Positions 1 to 9,339 of a stretch of 64,000 nt of DNA are shown here, in pieces. The stretch covers positions 186,001-250,000 of the forward strand of contig NC_008228.1 of assembly GCF_000014225.1 (NCBI RefSeq), written 5' to 3'. How positions within the stretch are numbered: position 1 is the stretch's first letter; each line of letters opens with the position of its first letter. The DNA comes from Paraglaciecola sp. T6c (lineage in GTDB: Bacteria; Pseudomonadota; Gammaproteobacteria; Enterobacterales; Alteromonadaceae). The notes below the pieces were generated by a model. That model ran no database searches, was not told where the DNA came from, and saw only the letters and a list, made by a program, of their open reading frames with translations. The translations under genes were made by a program, and so were the position numbers.

Positions 1-795
1 ACAAGATAAATTACCCAATACCATGCCAAAACAATGATAAAGGGGAACCGGTATACATACTCGGTCATTAGGGCTTAGGCGCATGCCTTCACCGGCCAAA
101 AAGCCATTATTGAGAATATTGCAATGGGTTAAGGTGGCCCCCTTAGGCTGCCCAGTAGTGCCACTGGTAAATTGAATGTTGATGGGATCGTCAGGCAGCA
201 ACTGACTAGTAATTGTTGCCATTTGATTTCGCTCAGCATCACCACCCATTTGGGTCACGCGCTCATAATTGAGCATGCCAGGTACAGTGCTGTTGCCCAT
301 CTTAATGATATTGCGTAAGTGTGGTGCGGCAGCACATTGAATATTGCTGGCGTCACAACGAGCTAATTCAGGTATAAGCTGTTGCAACATTTCTGGGTAA
401 CAGCTGCTCTTAAACTGTTCGGCACAGACGATCGCTTTGCACTCAACCTTGTTCAATGCATATTCTAATTCACGCAAGCGATAAGCAGGATTGAGGCACA
501 CCATGATCGCACCAATTTTTGCCGTGGCAAATTGGGTGACTGTCCATTCAAAAGAGTTGGGCCCCCAGATACCCACGCGATCGCCCTTTCCTATGCCAAG
601 GGCGAGTAGGCCGGTGGCTAACTCGTCTACCTTTTGTTTGAGGGTGGCGTATGTCCAACGAACGTCTTGATGGGCAACCACCAAGGCTTCGCTGTCTGCA
701 TGTTTTTGGCTGATGTAATCAAAATATTCGCCAATGGTTTGGTAAATCAGCTGGGAGTCAGCTTTACCACATATATAGCTTTGTTTAAGGGCCAT
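1..795 (-). CDS. Acyl-CoA synthetase (AMP-binding, ANL superfamily), 3' part outside window
   Basis: I translated this directly from the minus strand. An open frame runs from the ATG at 795 to the window edge and gives 265 residues without a stop. It contains the ANL-superfamily phosphate-binding motif TSGTTGQPKG at residues 210-219, followed by a segment resembling the next core motif (PLYHCFGMVLG). These enzymes adenylate a carboxylic acid and transfer it to CoA; the substrate-determining part lies beyond the window. It starts 25 bases after the TonB receptor gene with an AGGAAC ribosome site, so it is probably the last visible gene of the amine dehydrogenase operon. The inferred role is activation of the acid formed when the amine-derived aldehyde is oxidised, for example a phenylacetate-like acid. 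A general fatty acyl-CoA ligase is equally possible. Confidence 0.88.
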   Translation of the reverse strand, partial: MALKQSYICGKADSQLIYQTIGEYFDYISQKHADSEALVVAHQDVRWTYATLKQKVDELATGLLALGIGKGDRVGIWGPNSFEWTVTQFATAKIGAIMVCLNPAYRLRELEYALNKVECKAIVCAEQFKSSCYPEMLQQLIPELARCDASNIQCAAAPHLRNIIKMGNSTVPGMLNYERVTQMGGDAERNQMATITSQLLPDDPINIQFTSGTTGQPKGATLTHCNILNNGFLAGEGMRLSPNDRVCIPVPLYHCFGMVLGNLSC

Positions 796-820
796 AAAAT
801 GTTCCTAATTTATTGTGTCT

Positions 821-3145
821 TTATTCGAATTTATAGGTGGCACTGAGTCCCCACCATCTGGGTTTACCATAATAATTTTCGACCATGCCAAAACCACCTG
901 CTTCGGGCCCGCCAGCTAGATCAAAGGCCATCACGCGGTATTCTTTGTCTAATAGATTGTCTACAAAACCCGCGAATACCCATTTGCCATCATCAGAGGT
1001 GTAAGACACTCGGGCATTGAAAAGGGCATAGCTGCTTTGCTCGCCCACGGGGGAATTTTTCAATTGAAAGTAGTGTTCGCTCATATAGACGAAGTCAATT
1101 TGCGCGGCTAACTCGCCATCCGCGAGCTGCCAGCCATAGCGGGCTAAGCCGTTAATATTCCACTCTGGGGTGACCACCGCACGGCGGTCGATTAAATCAC
1201 CATTAGGTAATTGATAAGCGTCTTCAACGTTGTTGTCGACGTAACTTACGCCCAGTAACAAGTCGAGGTTGTCTATAGGGTTTGAGGTGATTTCAAGTTC
1301 TGCGCCGCTGACACTGGCACCGGTATTGAAAACAAAAGTCGTCAGGCCCTCTAAGCGAAAAGCCTGATAATCATCGTAGTCGTAGTAATACACCGCACCG
1401 TTTACGCGGGTAGTTGAATTAAGCTGATGTTTAATACCAAACTCATAGGCGTGCAGCGTTTCTTTGTCGAATTTCATTTCTTCTGGGCCACCAGTTTCTG
1501 GGTTGCCGTCGAGAAAATCGGTGATATCCAACGGTGCGTTATAGCCGCCACTTTTAATACCGCGGTTATAACTTAAATAAAACAGAGTGCCTTTAGCTGG
1601 GCTGAAATCGACTTCGGCTTTAGCGGTGACGTAATCATCGTCAAGACTAGCGAAGTCGAAGGTGTCGTCATTAAACACAAATAGCGGCCCACCAAATCCC
1701 AGGGGATCCGGGTTAACAATATTAGCCGCAGAGGGGTTGCTACCATTGGCGATTTCAACGTAATTTTGTGAGTAATCAATGGACTTTTCTTCGTTAGCCC
1801 AGCGCAAGCCGCCGATCACCGTCCATTGTTCATTTACATCGTATTCCACTTGAGCGAACACCGAGTAGGTTTCTGTGGTGGTATCAAAAGGAGTCCAAAT
1901 CGTCACTGGGCCACCGGTTACGGGCCCCGTGCCTGCCCCTGCACCAGCAAGCTGGTCAACGAATCCGCGAACTTCGCCACCATTGGCAAAGGTGCCGTCG
2001 ATATCTAAATAGTAAAGGCCGGTTACCCAGCGGGTATTCTCACTTTGGCCATTTAGGCGTAATTCTTGTGAGAATTGGTCAACATCAGATTGCAGGAAAA
2101 AGTTGTAGTAATCTTGCGGGGAGGCGTCTGAATCTTCGATATAGTCTTTTTCTAAGCTCCAAATATCAGTAATGGAGGTAAACAGAATATCGCCAAAATC
2201 CCATTGTAAATTACTGGTGACGCCTTGGCTTTCGACTTTGTTAAAGCCAATTCTGTCGTATGAGCCTGTGTACACGCCGTTATCAGGCTCTTGATAAGCT
2301 GAGGTAGTTAAATTAGGCCCGTCAAAATGCTCTCCTAAGCCTGTGGCTGGATTGAGGCGAGCACTGGAGTGTTCAAAAAAACCGCTGTCGATATCTTGTT
2401 CGCCGCGTCTAGCGCTGACTAACCATTCCACGTCATCTGTGACTTCAAGCAAAAACTGTAGGCGTGCAGCCCAGTCGTCGCCATTGTTGAGATCTTTACC
2501 TAAAGTGTTGTTGATGTAGGGGTCGTGATTATTGGTGGTGAATGAGAAGCGAGAGAAGAGGGTGTCAGTGAGTGCGCCGCCTATGGCACCTTCGGTGAGG
2601 ACTTGGTTATAGCTGCCTAGGGTAACCTTACCGTATCCTTCGAAGGTGTCGGTGGGTTTACGTGATATGTAATGTACCAAGCCCCCCGTCGCATTTCTGC
2701 CAAATAAGGTGCCTTGTGGCCCTTTGAGTATTTCGACTCGCTCGATGTCAAATAACTGGAATCCTGCCCCTGAAGAGGCACTGATATACGCTTCATCTAG
2801 GTACACTGCCACGGGGGATTCTTGATGATCACCCGAAAAGTCATTCTGCGCCACACCACGAATATTGATGTAAAACGCGGAAGGGCCATTGGGCTGAATG
2901 GCTGTAACCCCTGGCGCCATGGCGGTCACTTCTTGGGCGTTATCGTAGCCTAATGCGTCAATTTGATCGCCACTGAACGCGGTGATTGAAATGCCCACTT
3001 CTTGAACGCTTTGGGTGCGTTTTTGTGCGGTCACTTCTATGACTTCTAATACATCAGCGTGGGCGCGAATACTGGCCAAGCCACTTATACTGGCGAGGCC
3101 AAGCGTGATCGCGGTAGATATGCTCGAATAGTTTAGTGTTTTCAT
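821..3145 (-). CDS. TonB-dependent outer-membrane receptor in amine dehydrogenase operon
   Basis: The 774-residue protein has a signal peptide ending near residue 30 (AHA) and a TonB-box-like EVIEVTAQK directly after it. A plug domain covers about residues 45-165 and includes the conserved stretches VEILKGPQGTLFGRNATGG and YISRKPT. A long C-terminal beta-barrel ends in an aromatic residue pair (YKFE). Such receptors import large or scarce ligands across the outer membrane using TonB energy. The plug is of the type common in Alteromonadales and sphingomonads, where substrates are often not siderophores. The gene starts 33 bases after the cytochrome gene with a GGAGA ribosome site, so it is co-transcribed with the amine dehydrogenase. 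The ligand is unknown; the amine substrate or a metal is possible. Confidence 0.92.
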   Translation of the reverse strand: MKTLNYSSISTAITLGLASISGLASIRAHADVLEVIEVTAQKRTQSVQEVGISITAFSGDQIDALGYDNAQEVTAMAPGVTAIQPNGPSAFYINIRGVAQNDFSGDHQESPVAVYLDEAYISASSGAGFQLFDIERVEILKGPQGTLFGRNATGGLVHYISRKPTDTFEGYGKVTLGSYNQVLTEGAIGGALTDTLFSRFSFTTNNHDPYINNTLGKDLNNGDDWAARLQFLLEVTDDVEWLVSARRGEQDIDSGFFEHSSARLNPATGLGEHFDGPNLTTSAYQEPDNGVYTGSYDRIGFNKVESQGVTSNLQWDFGDILFTSITDIWSLEKDYIEDSDASPQDYYNFFLQSDVDQFSQELRLNGQSENTRWVTGLYYLDIDGTFANGGEVRGFVDQLAGAGAGTGPVTGGPVTIWTPFDTTTETYSVFAQVEYDVNEQWTVIGGLRWANEEKSIDYSQNYVEIANGSNPSAANIVNPDPLGFGGPLFVFNDDTFDFASLDDDYVTAKAEVDFSPAKGTLFYLSYNRGIKSGGYNAPLDITDFLDGNPETGGPEEMKFDKETLHAYEFGIKHQLNSTTRVNGAVYYYDYDDYQAFRLEGLTTFVFNTGASVSGAELEITSNPIDNLDLLLGVSYVDNNVEDAYQLPNGDLIDRRAVVTPEWNINGLARYGWQLADGELAAQIDFVYMSEHYFQLKNSPVGEQSSYALFNARVSYTSDDGKWVFAGFVDNLLDKEYRVMAFDLAGGPEAGGFGMVENYYGKPRWWGLSATYKFE

Positions 3146-3178
3146 GGTGTCTCCTAGTTGCGAATCCAGTGTGTTTAA

Positions 3179-3631
3179 TTATTTTTTTTTGTACTCTTCT
3201 ATTCGGGTAACCAGCGCTTTGCGCGTGTCTCCCAATTCGCTACGTAGAACGTACTGCCGCAATCGCTCCACCTCTTGTTCATCAAACGGTTTGAAGTCAT
3301 CTGGTAATTGATCTGCACTAAAGGAGCGCAGCATCCAGTTGACGATTTGCGCTAACTCCTTACTTTTTAAGGGGGCGGTTGACACGCCAGGTACTTGAAT
3401 CAAAAATTCACGGCCACCTTCAACGGCGGCAAAATAGCCTACGAAGTTGCGCATGTCGGGTATGCGCGGATCACCACTTCCGCGGCCATCCGCGGTATGA
3501 CAACCACTGCAAAACAAGGTGTATTTCATCTTGGTATGAGCGTCATTTGCATAGCTGACTTGAGGCTGTAACAACATTATGGCCAGCCCGAGGGCTGACG
3601 TTATGTGTTTGAATTGAATCGTGTTAGGCAT
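3179..3631 (-). CDS. Small periplasmic monohaem c-type cytochrome
   Basis: The 150-residue protein has an N-terminal signal peptide (hydrophobic core residues 11-22, likely cleavage after SYA at 28). It has one haem-attachment motif, CSGCH, at residues 41-45, followed by a class I cytochrome-like fold. It starts 14 bases after the light-chain gene and belongs to the same operon. In the described Alcaligenes faecalis aau cluster a small c-type cytochrome gene (orf-2) likewise follows aauBEDA, so the context matches. The likely role is to accept electrons from the quinone cofactor of the dehydrogenase, directly or through a blue copper protein. The sixth haem ligand could not be assigned with confidence. 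It has only one haem motif and so is not a MauG-type dihaem enzyme. Confidence 0.85.
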   Translation of the reverse strand: MPNTIQFKHITSALGLAIMLLQPQVSYANDAHTKMKYTLFCSGCHTADGRGSGDPRIPDMRNFVGYFAAVEGGREFLIQVPGVSTAPLKSKELAQIVNWMLRSFSADQLPDDFKPFDEQEVERLRQYVLRSELGDTRKALVTRIEEYKKK

Positions 3632-3645
3632 AGGGAAGCTCCCGA

Positions 3646-4203
3646 CTATGACTCAATCGATGTGCCGAGGATTATTGCCGTTGAGCAAACATAGGTTTCG
3701 CTCGATGCGCCCACACACCAGTTAGTATCGTTGTTTGAAAACGCGCGATACATAGGGGTGTCATCCTCATTGCGGTTACAGAAGCAACGTCCACATGCGG
3801 CCTTACCACAGCAATCGTTATAAGAAATGATGTAGTGCTTGTTGTCCGCAGGATTAAGGCAGGTGCCTATCCAGGTGATGGGTGACATTTCAGTGCCCGG
3901 CGGACAGGCTGATTGAGAGCCGCCACAGCAAGAACATAAAAAGCCGTCGATACCGCAGTAACGCCAGTATTCGCAGGTGGTTGGGTCGCCAGGATCACCT
4001 TCATTTGTGCTAGGTTGCGCCGCTACGCCAGGGTAATGGGCTCCCGCAGAAGCGCCGCCACCGGCAGCTTTGGCAACGGGTAAGGCTGGAATAACTGATA
4101 CGCCTACCACGGCTTTCCCCACATTGGATAAAAAACTTCGTCTTGAACTAGTGCGGGCGATATTGCGGGTTTTATTTTCAAAGAATTTATCAAACCATTT
4201 CAT
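3646..4203 (-). CDS. aauA: Aralkylamine dehydrogenase light chain (TTQ subunit)
   Basis: The 185-residue precursor carries the tryptophan tryptophylquinone cofactor. W111 (in ITWIGTC) and W162 (in TNWCVG) are 51 residues apart, exactly the spacing of the crosslinked pair Trp57/Trp108 in methylamine dehydrogenase. D86 and D130 align with that enzyme's Asp32 and catalytic Asp76. Fourteen cysteines fit the disulfide-rich fold of this family. The motifs GFLCSCCGG and DCCGKAACGRC resemble the aromatic amine dehydrogenase branch more than methylamine dehydrogenase. The N-terminus has an SRRSFL twin-arginine-like motif (residues 20-25) and a probable cleavage after AKA (46), giving periplasmic export. 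It is the fourth gene of the operon. Substrate preference (aromatic versus aliphatic amine) cannot be proven from sequence. Confidence 0.93.
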   Translation of the reverse strand: MKWFDKFFENKTRNIARTSSRRSFLSNVGKAVVGVSVIPALPVAKAAGGGASAGAHYPGVAAQPSTNEGDPGDPTTCEYWRYCGIDGFLCSCCGGSQSACPPGTEMSPITWIGTCLNPADNKHYIISYNDCCGKAACGRCFCNRNEDDTPMYRAFSNNDTNWCVGASSETYVCSTAIILGTSIES

Positions 4204-4217
4204 AATAGAGTCTCTCG

Positions 4218-4838
4218 TTAAGCCTGTTTATAAAGGGTGCGTTCGTTGTTTCCTTGTTTCTCTAGGAACTCTTGAATCGATGCAACATTGAGGTCTTGGG
4301 CATTGAGCAGGCTTTCGATGTGTTCGCGAGAATTGACCAAGCCCATTGAAGAGATAATGCCGCTCTTGTCGATAAGGGTGGCGTAAGGTAAGCGGCTCAC
4401 ACCGTATTTTTTACCCACCTCTTCTGAGAGCACATAAGGGAAGTTTTCGAGTTTTTTCTCTTTGATAAAAGCCTGATGATCTGGTTCATCACCATCGCTT
4501 ACAAATACCACGTCTAAATGCGAACGCTCGGCATGGGATAGGGAGATAATGACAGGTAGGTACTCTTTACATACTGGGCAATCCGGGGATAAAAAGAACA
4601 GTAAGGTGCTCTTCTTAGTCGGCTTGCCGATAAACAATTTCTGATTGGTGATGGTTTTGACTGAAATTTCAGGGGCTTTATCCCCGGCTTTAAGTTGTTG
4701 ATTCATAGCTAGGGCGCCCGCAGGAGCCACGCGTTCGTACAGCACACCGACCTGACGTGCTAGGGCGTAAACTACGACACCAAGTGCGATAACCAGTACC
4801 CATAGCAGGGCGAAAGTGAATAAGAATAAGTTTGACAT
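4218..4838 (-). CDS. aauD: MauD-type thioredoxin-like maturation protein
   Basis: The 206-residue protein has an N-terminal membrane anchor (residues 3-27) and a periplasmic thioredoxin-like domain with the redox motif CPVC at residues 87-90. MauD proteins are needed for correct disulfide formation and stability of the cysteine-rich light chain. The target is encoded immediately downstream, where fourteen cysteines must pair. The gene follows the MauE homologue by 6 bases and precedes the light-chain gene by 14. The length agrees with known MauD proteins of about 200 residues. A generic thiol-disulfide protein is excluded by the B-E-D-A gene order. Confidence 0.9.
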   Translation of the reverse strand: MSNLFLFTFALLWVLVIALGVVVYALARQVGVLYERVAPAGALAMNQQLKAGDKAPEISVKTITNQKLFIGKPTKKSTLLFFLSPDCPVCKEYLPVIISLSHAERSHLDVVFVSDGDEPDHQAFIKEKKLENFPYVLSEEVGKKYGVSRLPYATLIDKSGIISSMGLVNSREHIESLLNAQDLNVASIQEFLEKQGNNERTLYKQA

Positions 4839-4844
4839 AATGAG

Positions 4845-5366
4845 TTACCTTCTAACGGCGTTGATGTGGGATTGGTTGCGAAATAGTTGCTGTGCTATCA
4901 CTCCAATAAGTAGAGTGACGGTGCCAAACAATATGCTAATGAGTAGATCTGATGCGCTAGGTGTAGCGAATTGCACACCTATAGCTGCAATCACATGAAG
5001 TAATAAAATGCCTGCGTTGCGCCATAAAAGGCTGACACTCAGGCGTTGTTCTTGACTACCGAACAAGCACCCGCAATCAAAATCTTGATTGCCTGAGTAA
5101 ATATTAAGTGCAATAAGTCCGCTGTAAGCGAGTAATAACGCGCCAGCGAGGAGTAAACCGATTAACTGAAAGGTGGGGAGTAGCAATAATGTGGCACATA
5201 TGGCTTCCACTAGAACCAAACCAACTACCAATATATTAGAATGAATGTGCGGTACCCATTGGTATTGTTTTAGGTTGTGAGTGAAGCTATTTATATCAGC
5301 GAGTTTATGAATGGCGCAGGCTGCCCAAAATACGCAGAGCAGGCCGAGTAATAAGTTAATTAGCAT
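4845..5366 (-). CDS. aauE: MauE-type integral membrane maturation protein
   Basis: A hydrophobic protein of 173 residues with about four to five membrane segments and a DCGCLFGS cysteine motif in a loop, as in MauE proteins. MauE works with MauD in light-chain folding and export. I chose the ATG at 5366 because GGAGTAAC precedes it at normal spacing and the protein then opens with MLINLLLGLLCVFWA, a first membrane segment. A longer frame exists from 5444 but would overlap the heavy-chain gene by 74 bases and add a polar leader. With the chosen start the gene begins 4 bases after the heavy-chain stop, consistent with translational coupling. Confidence 0.86.
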   Translation of the reverse strand: MLINLLLGLLCVFWAACAIHKLADINSFTHNLKQYQWVPHIHSNILVVGLVLVEAICATLLLLPTFQLIGLLLAGALLLAYSGLIALNIYSGNQDFDCGCLFGSQEQRLSVSLLWRNAGILLLHVIAAIGVQFATPSASDLLISILFGTVTLLIGVIAQQLFRNQSHINAVRR

Positions 5367-5370
5367 AAGG

Positions 5371-6522
5371 TTACTCCACAGCCGTGAGTGTGAAGGGGTT
5401 AGCGTTATCACCACCAATGGAGAGGGTACGCTGTAGCTCTGCACTTTTTGCGTCGTACACGTCGATCATCATGTTTGCATTGGTGACAGCTAAAAGTGGG
5501 TTGTCACCTTTGGTGATTTCAAGGGAAATGCCATGGGTTTCAAGAGGGATGGTTTTCACTTTTTTGTGTTGCTGGGTGTCATACACCCATACTTCTGTGC
5601 CGCCGTCTTTATGGCTGCCGTTTACGCCATCTTTGTGCATCAAGACAAAAACGCGTCCATCAGGGTGTCCTGATATAATTTGCCACCCACCAGGTCGCCA
5701 GTTTTGCTCACGCTCGCTGGCGCTTAGCAGATCCCACTTCTGTTGCGGCTTCGCCACATCGCCACTTAGGTCCACGGGTTGCATATAGCCATGGAACGTT
5801 GGGAAATAACCGATATTGTTGATACGGGCGTATTTTTCGAAAAGCGGGTCTTCATCCACATTGAAAAACGACGGAACGCGGGTCTCGCTGGCGACTTCGC
5901 CTTGTTCATCTAGCTGAATGCTTAGCATGGATCCATCGGCGCACAAGGTACTAAAGCCGCGTTCACCAGAGGGATAAATTAAGCTGCAACCTGGAATGTC
6001 CACGTCGTTGAGGACTTTGTGCTCGAGCATATCGATGACGGACACTGAGGTGGCAGGGGTAAAGTTGAAAACAAGCATGTACTTGTCTTCATCGATTAGC
6101 TGAGTGGCATTTTTCTCTGAAACCGTTTGAGCGCGCTTCTTGTGAGGCAATTCAATTTCATTCTTCACGGTAAGAGTGGCGTTATCCCAAACGGACAAAA
6201 CATCTGTGCGCACTCCGCGAGTGCCACGTGAGTAATAGGTTTCGGCGCTGTACATTTCGTTGCGTTCAGTGGAAGGAATAAACGAGCCGAAAAACCCTGT
6301 GCTCACTTGGCCTTTATAGTTACGTGTGCTGCTGGCGATGTCCAGAATGATCACCTTGCCCTCGGTCATTCCCCAGAAATTCATGTCTTGCACATACAAC
6401 CACGATTCGCCGTGCGTCTGGGGAAGCGTGAGTACTTTGGGCACGGTGTCATTAGGTAATTCGGCATGGCTCACCGAACAAAACAGCAGTGATGAGAGAA
6501 GTAGTATTTTTTTGCTAACCAT
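5371..6522 (-). CDS. aauB: Aralkylamine dehydrogenase heavy chain
   Basis: This encodes the large subunit of the periplasmic quinoprotein amine dehydrogenase, a seven-bladed beta-propeller that holds the light chain in an alpha2beta2 enzyme. The preferred start is the ATG at 6522, which has AGGATC upstream and gives a clean signal peptide ending FCSVSHA at residue 20 and a 383-residue precursor. The open frame extends to an ATG at 6582, but that adds 20 residues without signal character. Regularly spaced propeller-like segments include YVQDMNFWGMTEGKVIILD and FPTFHGYMQPVDLSG. It is the first gene of the operon and is divergent from the TetR gene. Assignment rests on this family resemblance together with the unmistakable light chain downstream. 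Confidence 0.9.
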   Translation of the reverse strand: MVSKKILLLSSLLFCSVSHAELPNDTVPKVLTLPQTHGESWLYVQDMNFWGMTEGKVIILDIASSTRNYKGQVSTGFFGSFIPSTERNEMYSAETYYSRGTRGVRTDVLSVWDNATLTVKNEIELPHKKRAQTVSEKNATQLIDEDKYMLVFNFTPATSVSVIDMLEHKVLNDVDIPGCSLIYPSGERGFSTLCADGSMLSIQLDEQGEVASETRVPSFFNVDEDPLFEKYARINNIGYFPTFHGYMQPVDLSGDVAKPQQKWDLLSASEREQNWRPGGWQIISGHPDGRVFVLMHKDGVNGSHKDGGTEVWVYDTQQHKKVKTIPLETHGISLEITKGDNPLLAVTNANMMIDVYDAKSAELQRTLSIGGDNANPFTLTAVE

Positions 6523-6595
6523 TTGAGTGATCCTAGTAATTGATATTCCGCTGGCTAAATCATGCGACTTAGCATTGAACAATTAATGCGCTAAA

Positions 6596-6630
6596 TAGTA
6601 CGTATGTACTAAACTAGTACAGTTGTACAA
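6596..6630. promoter_or_regulatory. Tandem inverted repeats, probable TetR operator
   Basis: Two adjacent inverted repeats lie between the divergent heavy-chain and TetR genes. The first is TAGTACGTATGTACTA at 6596-6611, with perfect 6-base arms around GTAT. The second is TAGTACAGTTGTACAA at 6615-6630, with arms TAGTAC/GTACAA around AGTT. Centre-to-centre distance is 19 bases, and both share the pattern TAGTAC-N4-GTACWA. Paired palindromes of this size are typical of TetR-family operators binding two dimers. They sit 74 bases upstream of the aauB start and about 150 bases upstream of the regulator start. The binding protein is inferred from position only. Confidence 0.65.
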
Positions 6631-6780
6631 TTGATCCAAGCGTTTTTTACGAATTTTTTACATGAGGGTGTTTTTTGAGCGTTCATTCGAGCATTTGCAG
6701 GACTTGTGGAATGATCTGTTATAATCGATTTTAAGGAAAAACTAGACACATTGGATAGCGCACCTGATTAAGGTAACTAA

Positions 6781-7455
6781 TTGAATAAAATGAGAAATAT
6801 TAGGAAGGGGACAGGGGAGTCTCGTCGCGGTAAAGAAACTCTTTTACTGATACTAAATTCCGCTAAAACCATATTGATTGAGCAAGGCTATAGTAAGTTG
6901 TCTATGCGTAAGGTTGCTGTGGGCGCGCAAATTAGCGTGGGAAATTTACAATATTACTATCCAAGCAAGAATGACTTGCTCAAAGATATGCTCGATCACA
7001 GCATTGATGAGTTTATGGATGAATTTGAACGATTAAGATTGGGGACGAATAACGATCCTGAGCTGCATCTCAAATCCATTATCAATTTTATCGTACTTGA
7101 TTTAGGCAACCCCACAACGACTACGTTTTATCCTGAGTTATGGGCCTTAGCAAATCACGATGAATATGCTGACAAATTAATGGATGAAATATACGCTCGC
7201 GTGCGCGTACCTCTTGAAGATAGCATTATGCGGCTAAACCCAAGGCTTGATTTTGAGCAGGTGCAGAAAGTGGCTTTGTTTATTTCTTCATCCATGGAAG
7301 GCATGACCATGTTCGTTGGCCACGGCAAAGTGTGGAACGATTCTATTCAACACATGGCGAACATAGCAACAATGAGCTTTCTTCAGTTGGTCAAAAATAT
7401 TACGCCTGAAGATATTCAAGAGAATAGTTTTATACTTGCCGCTGACAAAGGGTAA
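6781..7455 (+). CDS. TetR-family transcriptional regulator
   Basis: The 224-residue protein has an N-terminal helix-turn-helix at about residues 20-65, including the typical stretch KVAVGAQISVGNLQYYYPSK. An all-helical C-terminal ligand-binding region follows. I kept the TTG start at 6781 because TAAGGT lies 7 bases upstream of it. The nearest ATG, at 6790, would be 16 bases from that ribosome site. It is divergent from the amine dehydrogenase operon, and paired inverted repeats lie between them, so it most likely represses that operon and possibly itself. The inducer may be the amine, its aldehyde or the CoA-activated acid; this cannot be read from the sequence. Confidence 0.9.
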   Translation: MNKMRNIRKGTGESRRGKETLLLILNSAKTILIEQGYSKLSMRKVAVGAQISVGNLQYYYPSKNDLLKDMLDHSIDEFMDEFERLRLGTNNDPELHLKSIINFIVLDLGNPTTTTFYPELWALANHDEYADKLMDEIYARVRVPLEDSIMRLNPRLDFEQVQKVALFISSSMEGMTMFVGHGKVWNDSIQHMANIATMSFLQLVKNITPEDIQENSFILAADKG

Positions 7456-7548
7456 TTATTTATATTGAGTGAATGCTTTAAGCTGCTGGGTTTACGCTTA
7501 ATTACACTTGGCGCTTACTTGAATTAAGCACTCAAATTCTCACTAAAA

Positions 7549-7977
7549 CTAACGCTTAAATTTAGTTTCTAAAATAACGGACGAATTAGTGCGCTCCACT
7601 CCTTCTAGGTTACCAATATTGTCCAAAATTTGACTGAGTTGCTCAAGGGATTCGGCCTGAACAATGGCAATCAGATCATATTCTCCACTAATGGCATACA
7701 GCTCGCTGACCTCACTGACTTGGCGTAGTTCTGCATTGGTTTTGGCGGTGAGCTTTTGGCGTACTTTGATGGATACATGAGAAGACACTAGGTTGTCTTG
7801 GTATTCGCTGCCATATTGCACTGCATAGCCTTTGATGACGCCGGACTGTTCAAGTTTGATCATTCTATTTTGAACCGTGGATCGCGATAGATTTAGCACT
7901 CGCGCTAAATCCGAAATGCTGGCTCTGGCGTTGGAACGCAAGATGGATAACAGTTGTTGTTCTTGCTTAGTTATCAT
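7549..7977 (-). CDS. Lrp/AsnC-family transcriptional regulator
   Basis: The 142-residue protein has the standard two-part layout: an N-terminal winged helix-turn-helix (about residues 5-60, ISDLARVLNLSRSTVQNRM) and a C-terminal AsnC ligand-binding/RAM domain (about 65-140). Length is normal for the family. These proteins sense amino acids and regulate their metabolism. The gene is divergent from astC with a 151-base intergenic region, so it probably controls the arginine/ornithine succinyltransferase genes. An alternative is that it regulates only itself or distant targets. Confidence 0.9.
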   Translation of the reverse strand: MITKQEQQLLSILRSNARASISDLARVLNLSRSTVQNRMIKLEQSGVIKGYAVQYGSEYQDNLVSSHVSIKVRQKLTAKTNAELRQVSEVSELYAISGEYDLIAIVQAESLEQLSQILDNIGNLEGVERTNSSVILETKFKR

Positions 7978-8092
7978 TTTGATACTTTGTTTGGTTTATT
8001 TGCTAAATAGTGTTTTCATTTTGACCATAATGCTACTGCAATTTTAATCTGTTTACCTCGATAATAGTAAATTATTTAACGATGCTTATTAG

Positions 8093-9334
<1,242 letters not shown>

Positions 9335-9339
9335 CTAGC

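Noticed and set aside
634-846. Plus-strand open frame of 70 codons
   Set aside because: It lies antisense to the acyl-CoA synthetase, whose conserved motifs I can read on the minus strand, and it has no ribosome site.
5367-5444. Upstream start for aauE at 5444
   Set aside because: It overlaps aauB by 74 bases and adds a polar leader before the first membrane helix, while the ATG at 5366 has a good ribosome site.
5384-5788. Plus-strand frame of 134 codons inside the heavy-chain gene
   Set aside because: Antisense shadow of aauB; composition is not protein-like and there is no independent context.
7465-7535. Inverted repeat TTGAGTG ... CACTCAA between the convergent TetR and Lrp genes
   Set aside because: The arms are imperfect with a loop of about 50 bases and no T tract, so I do not call it a terminator.
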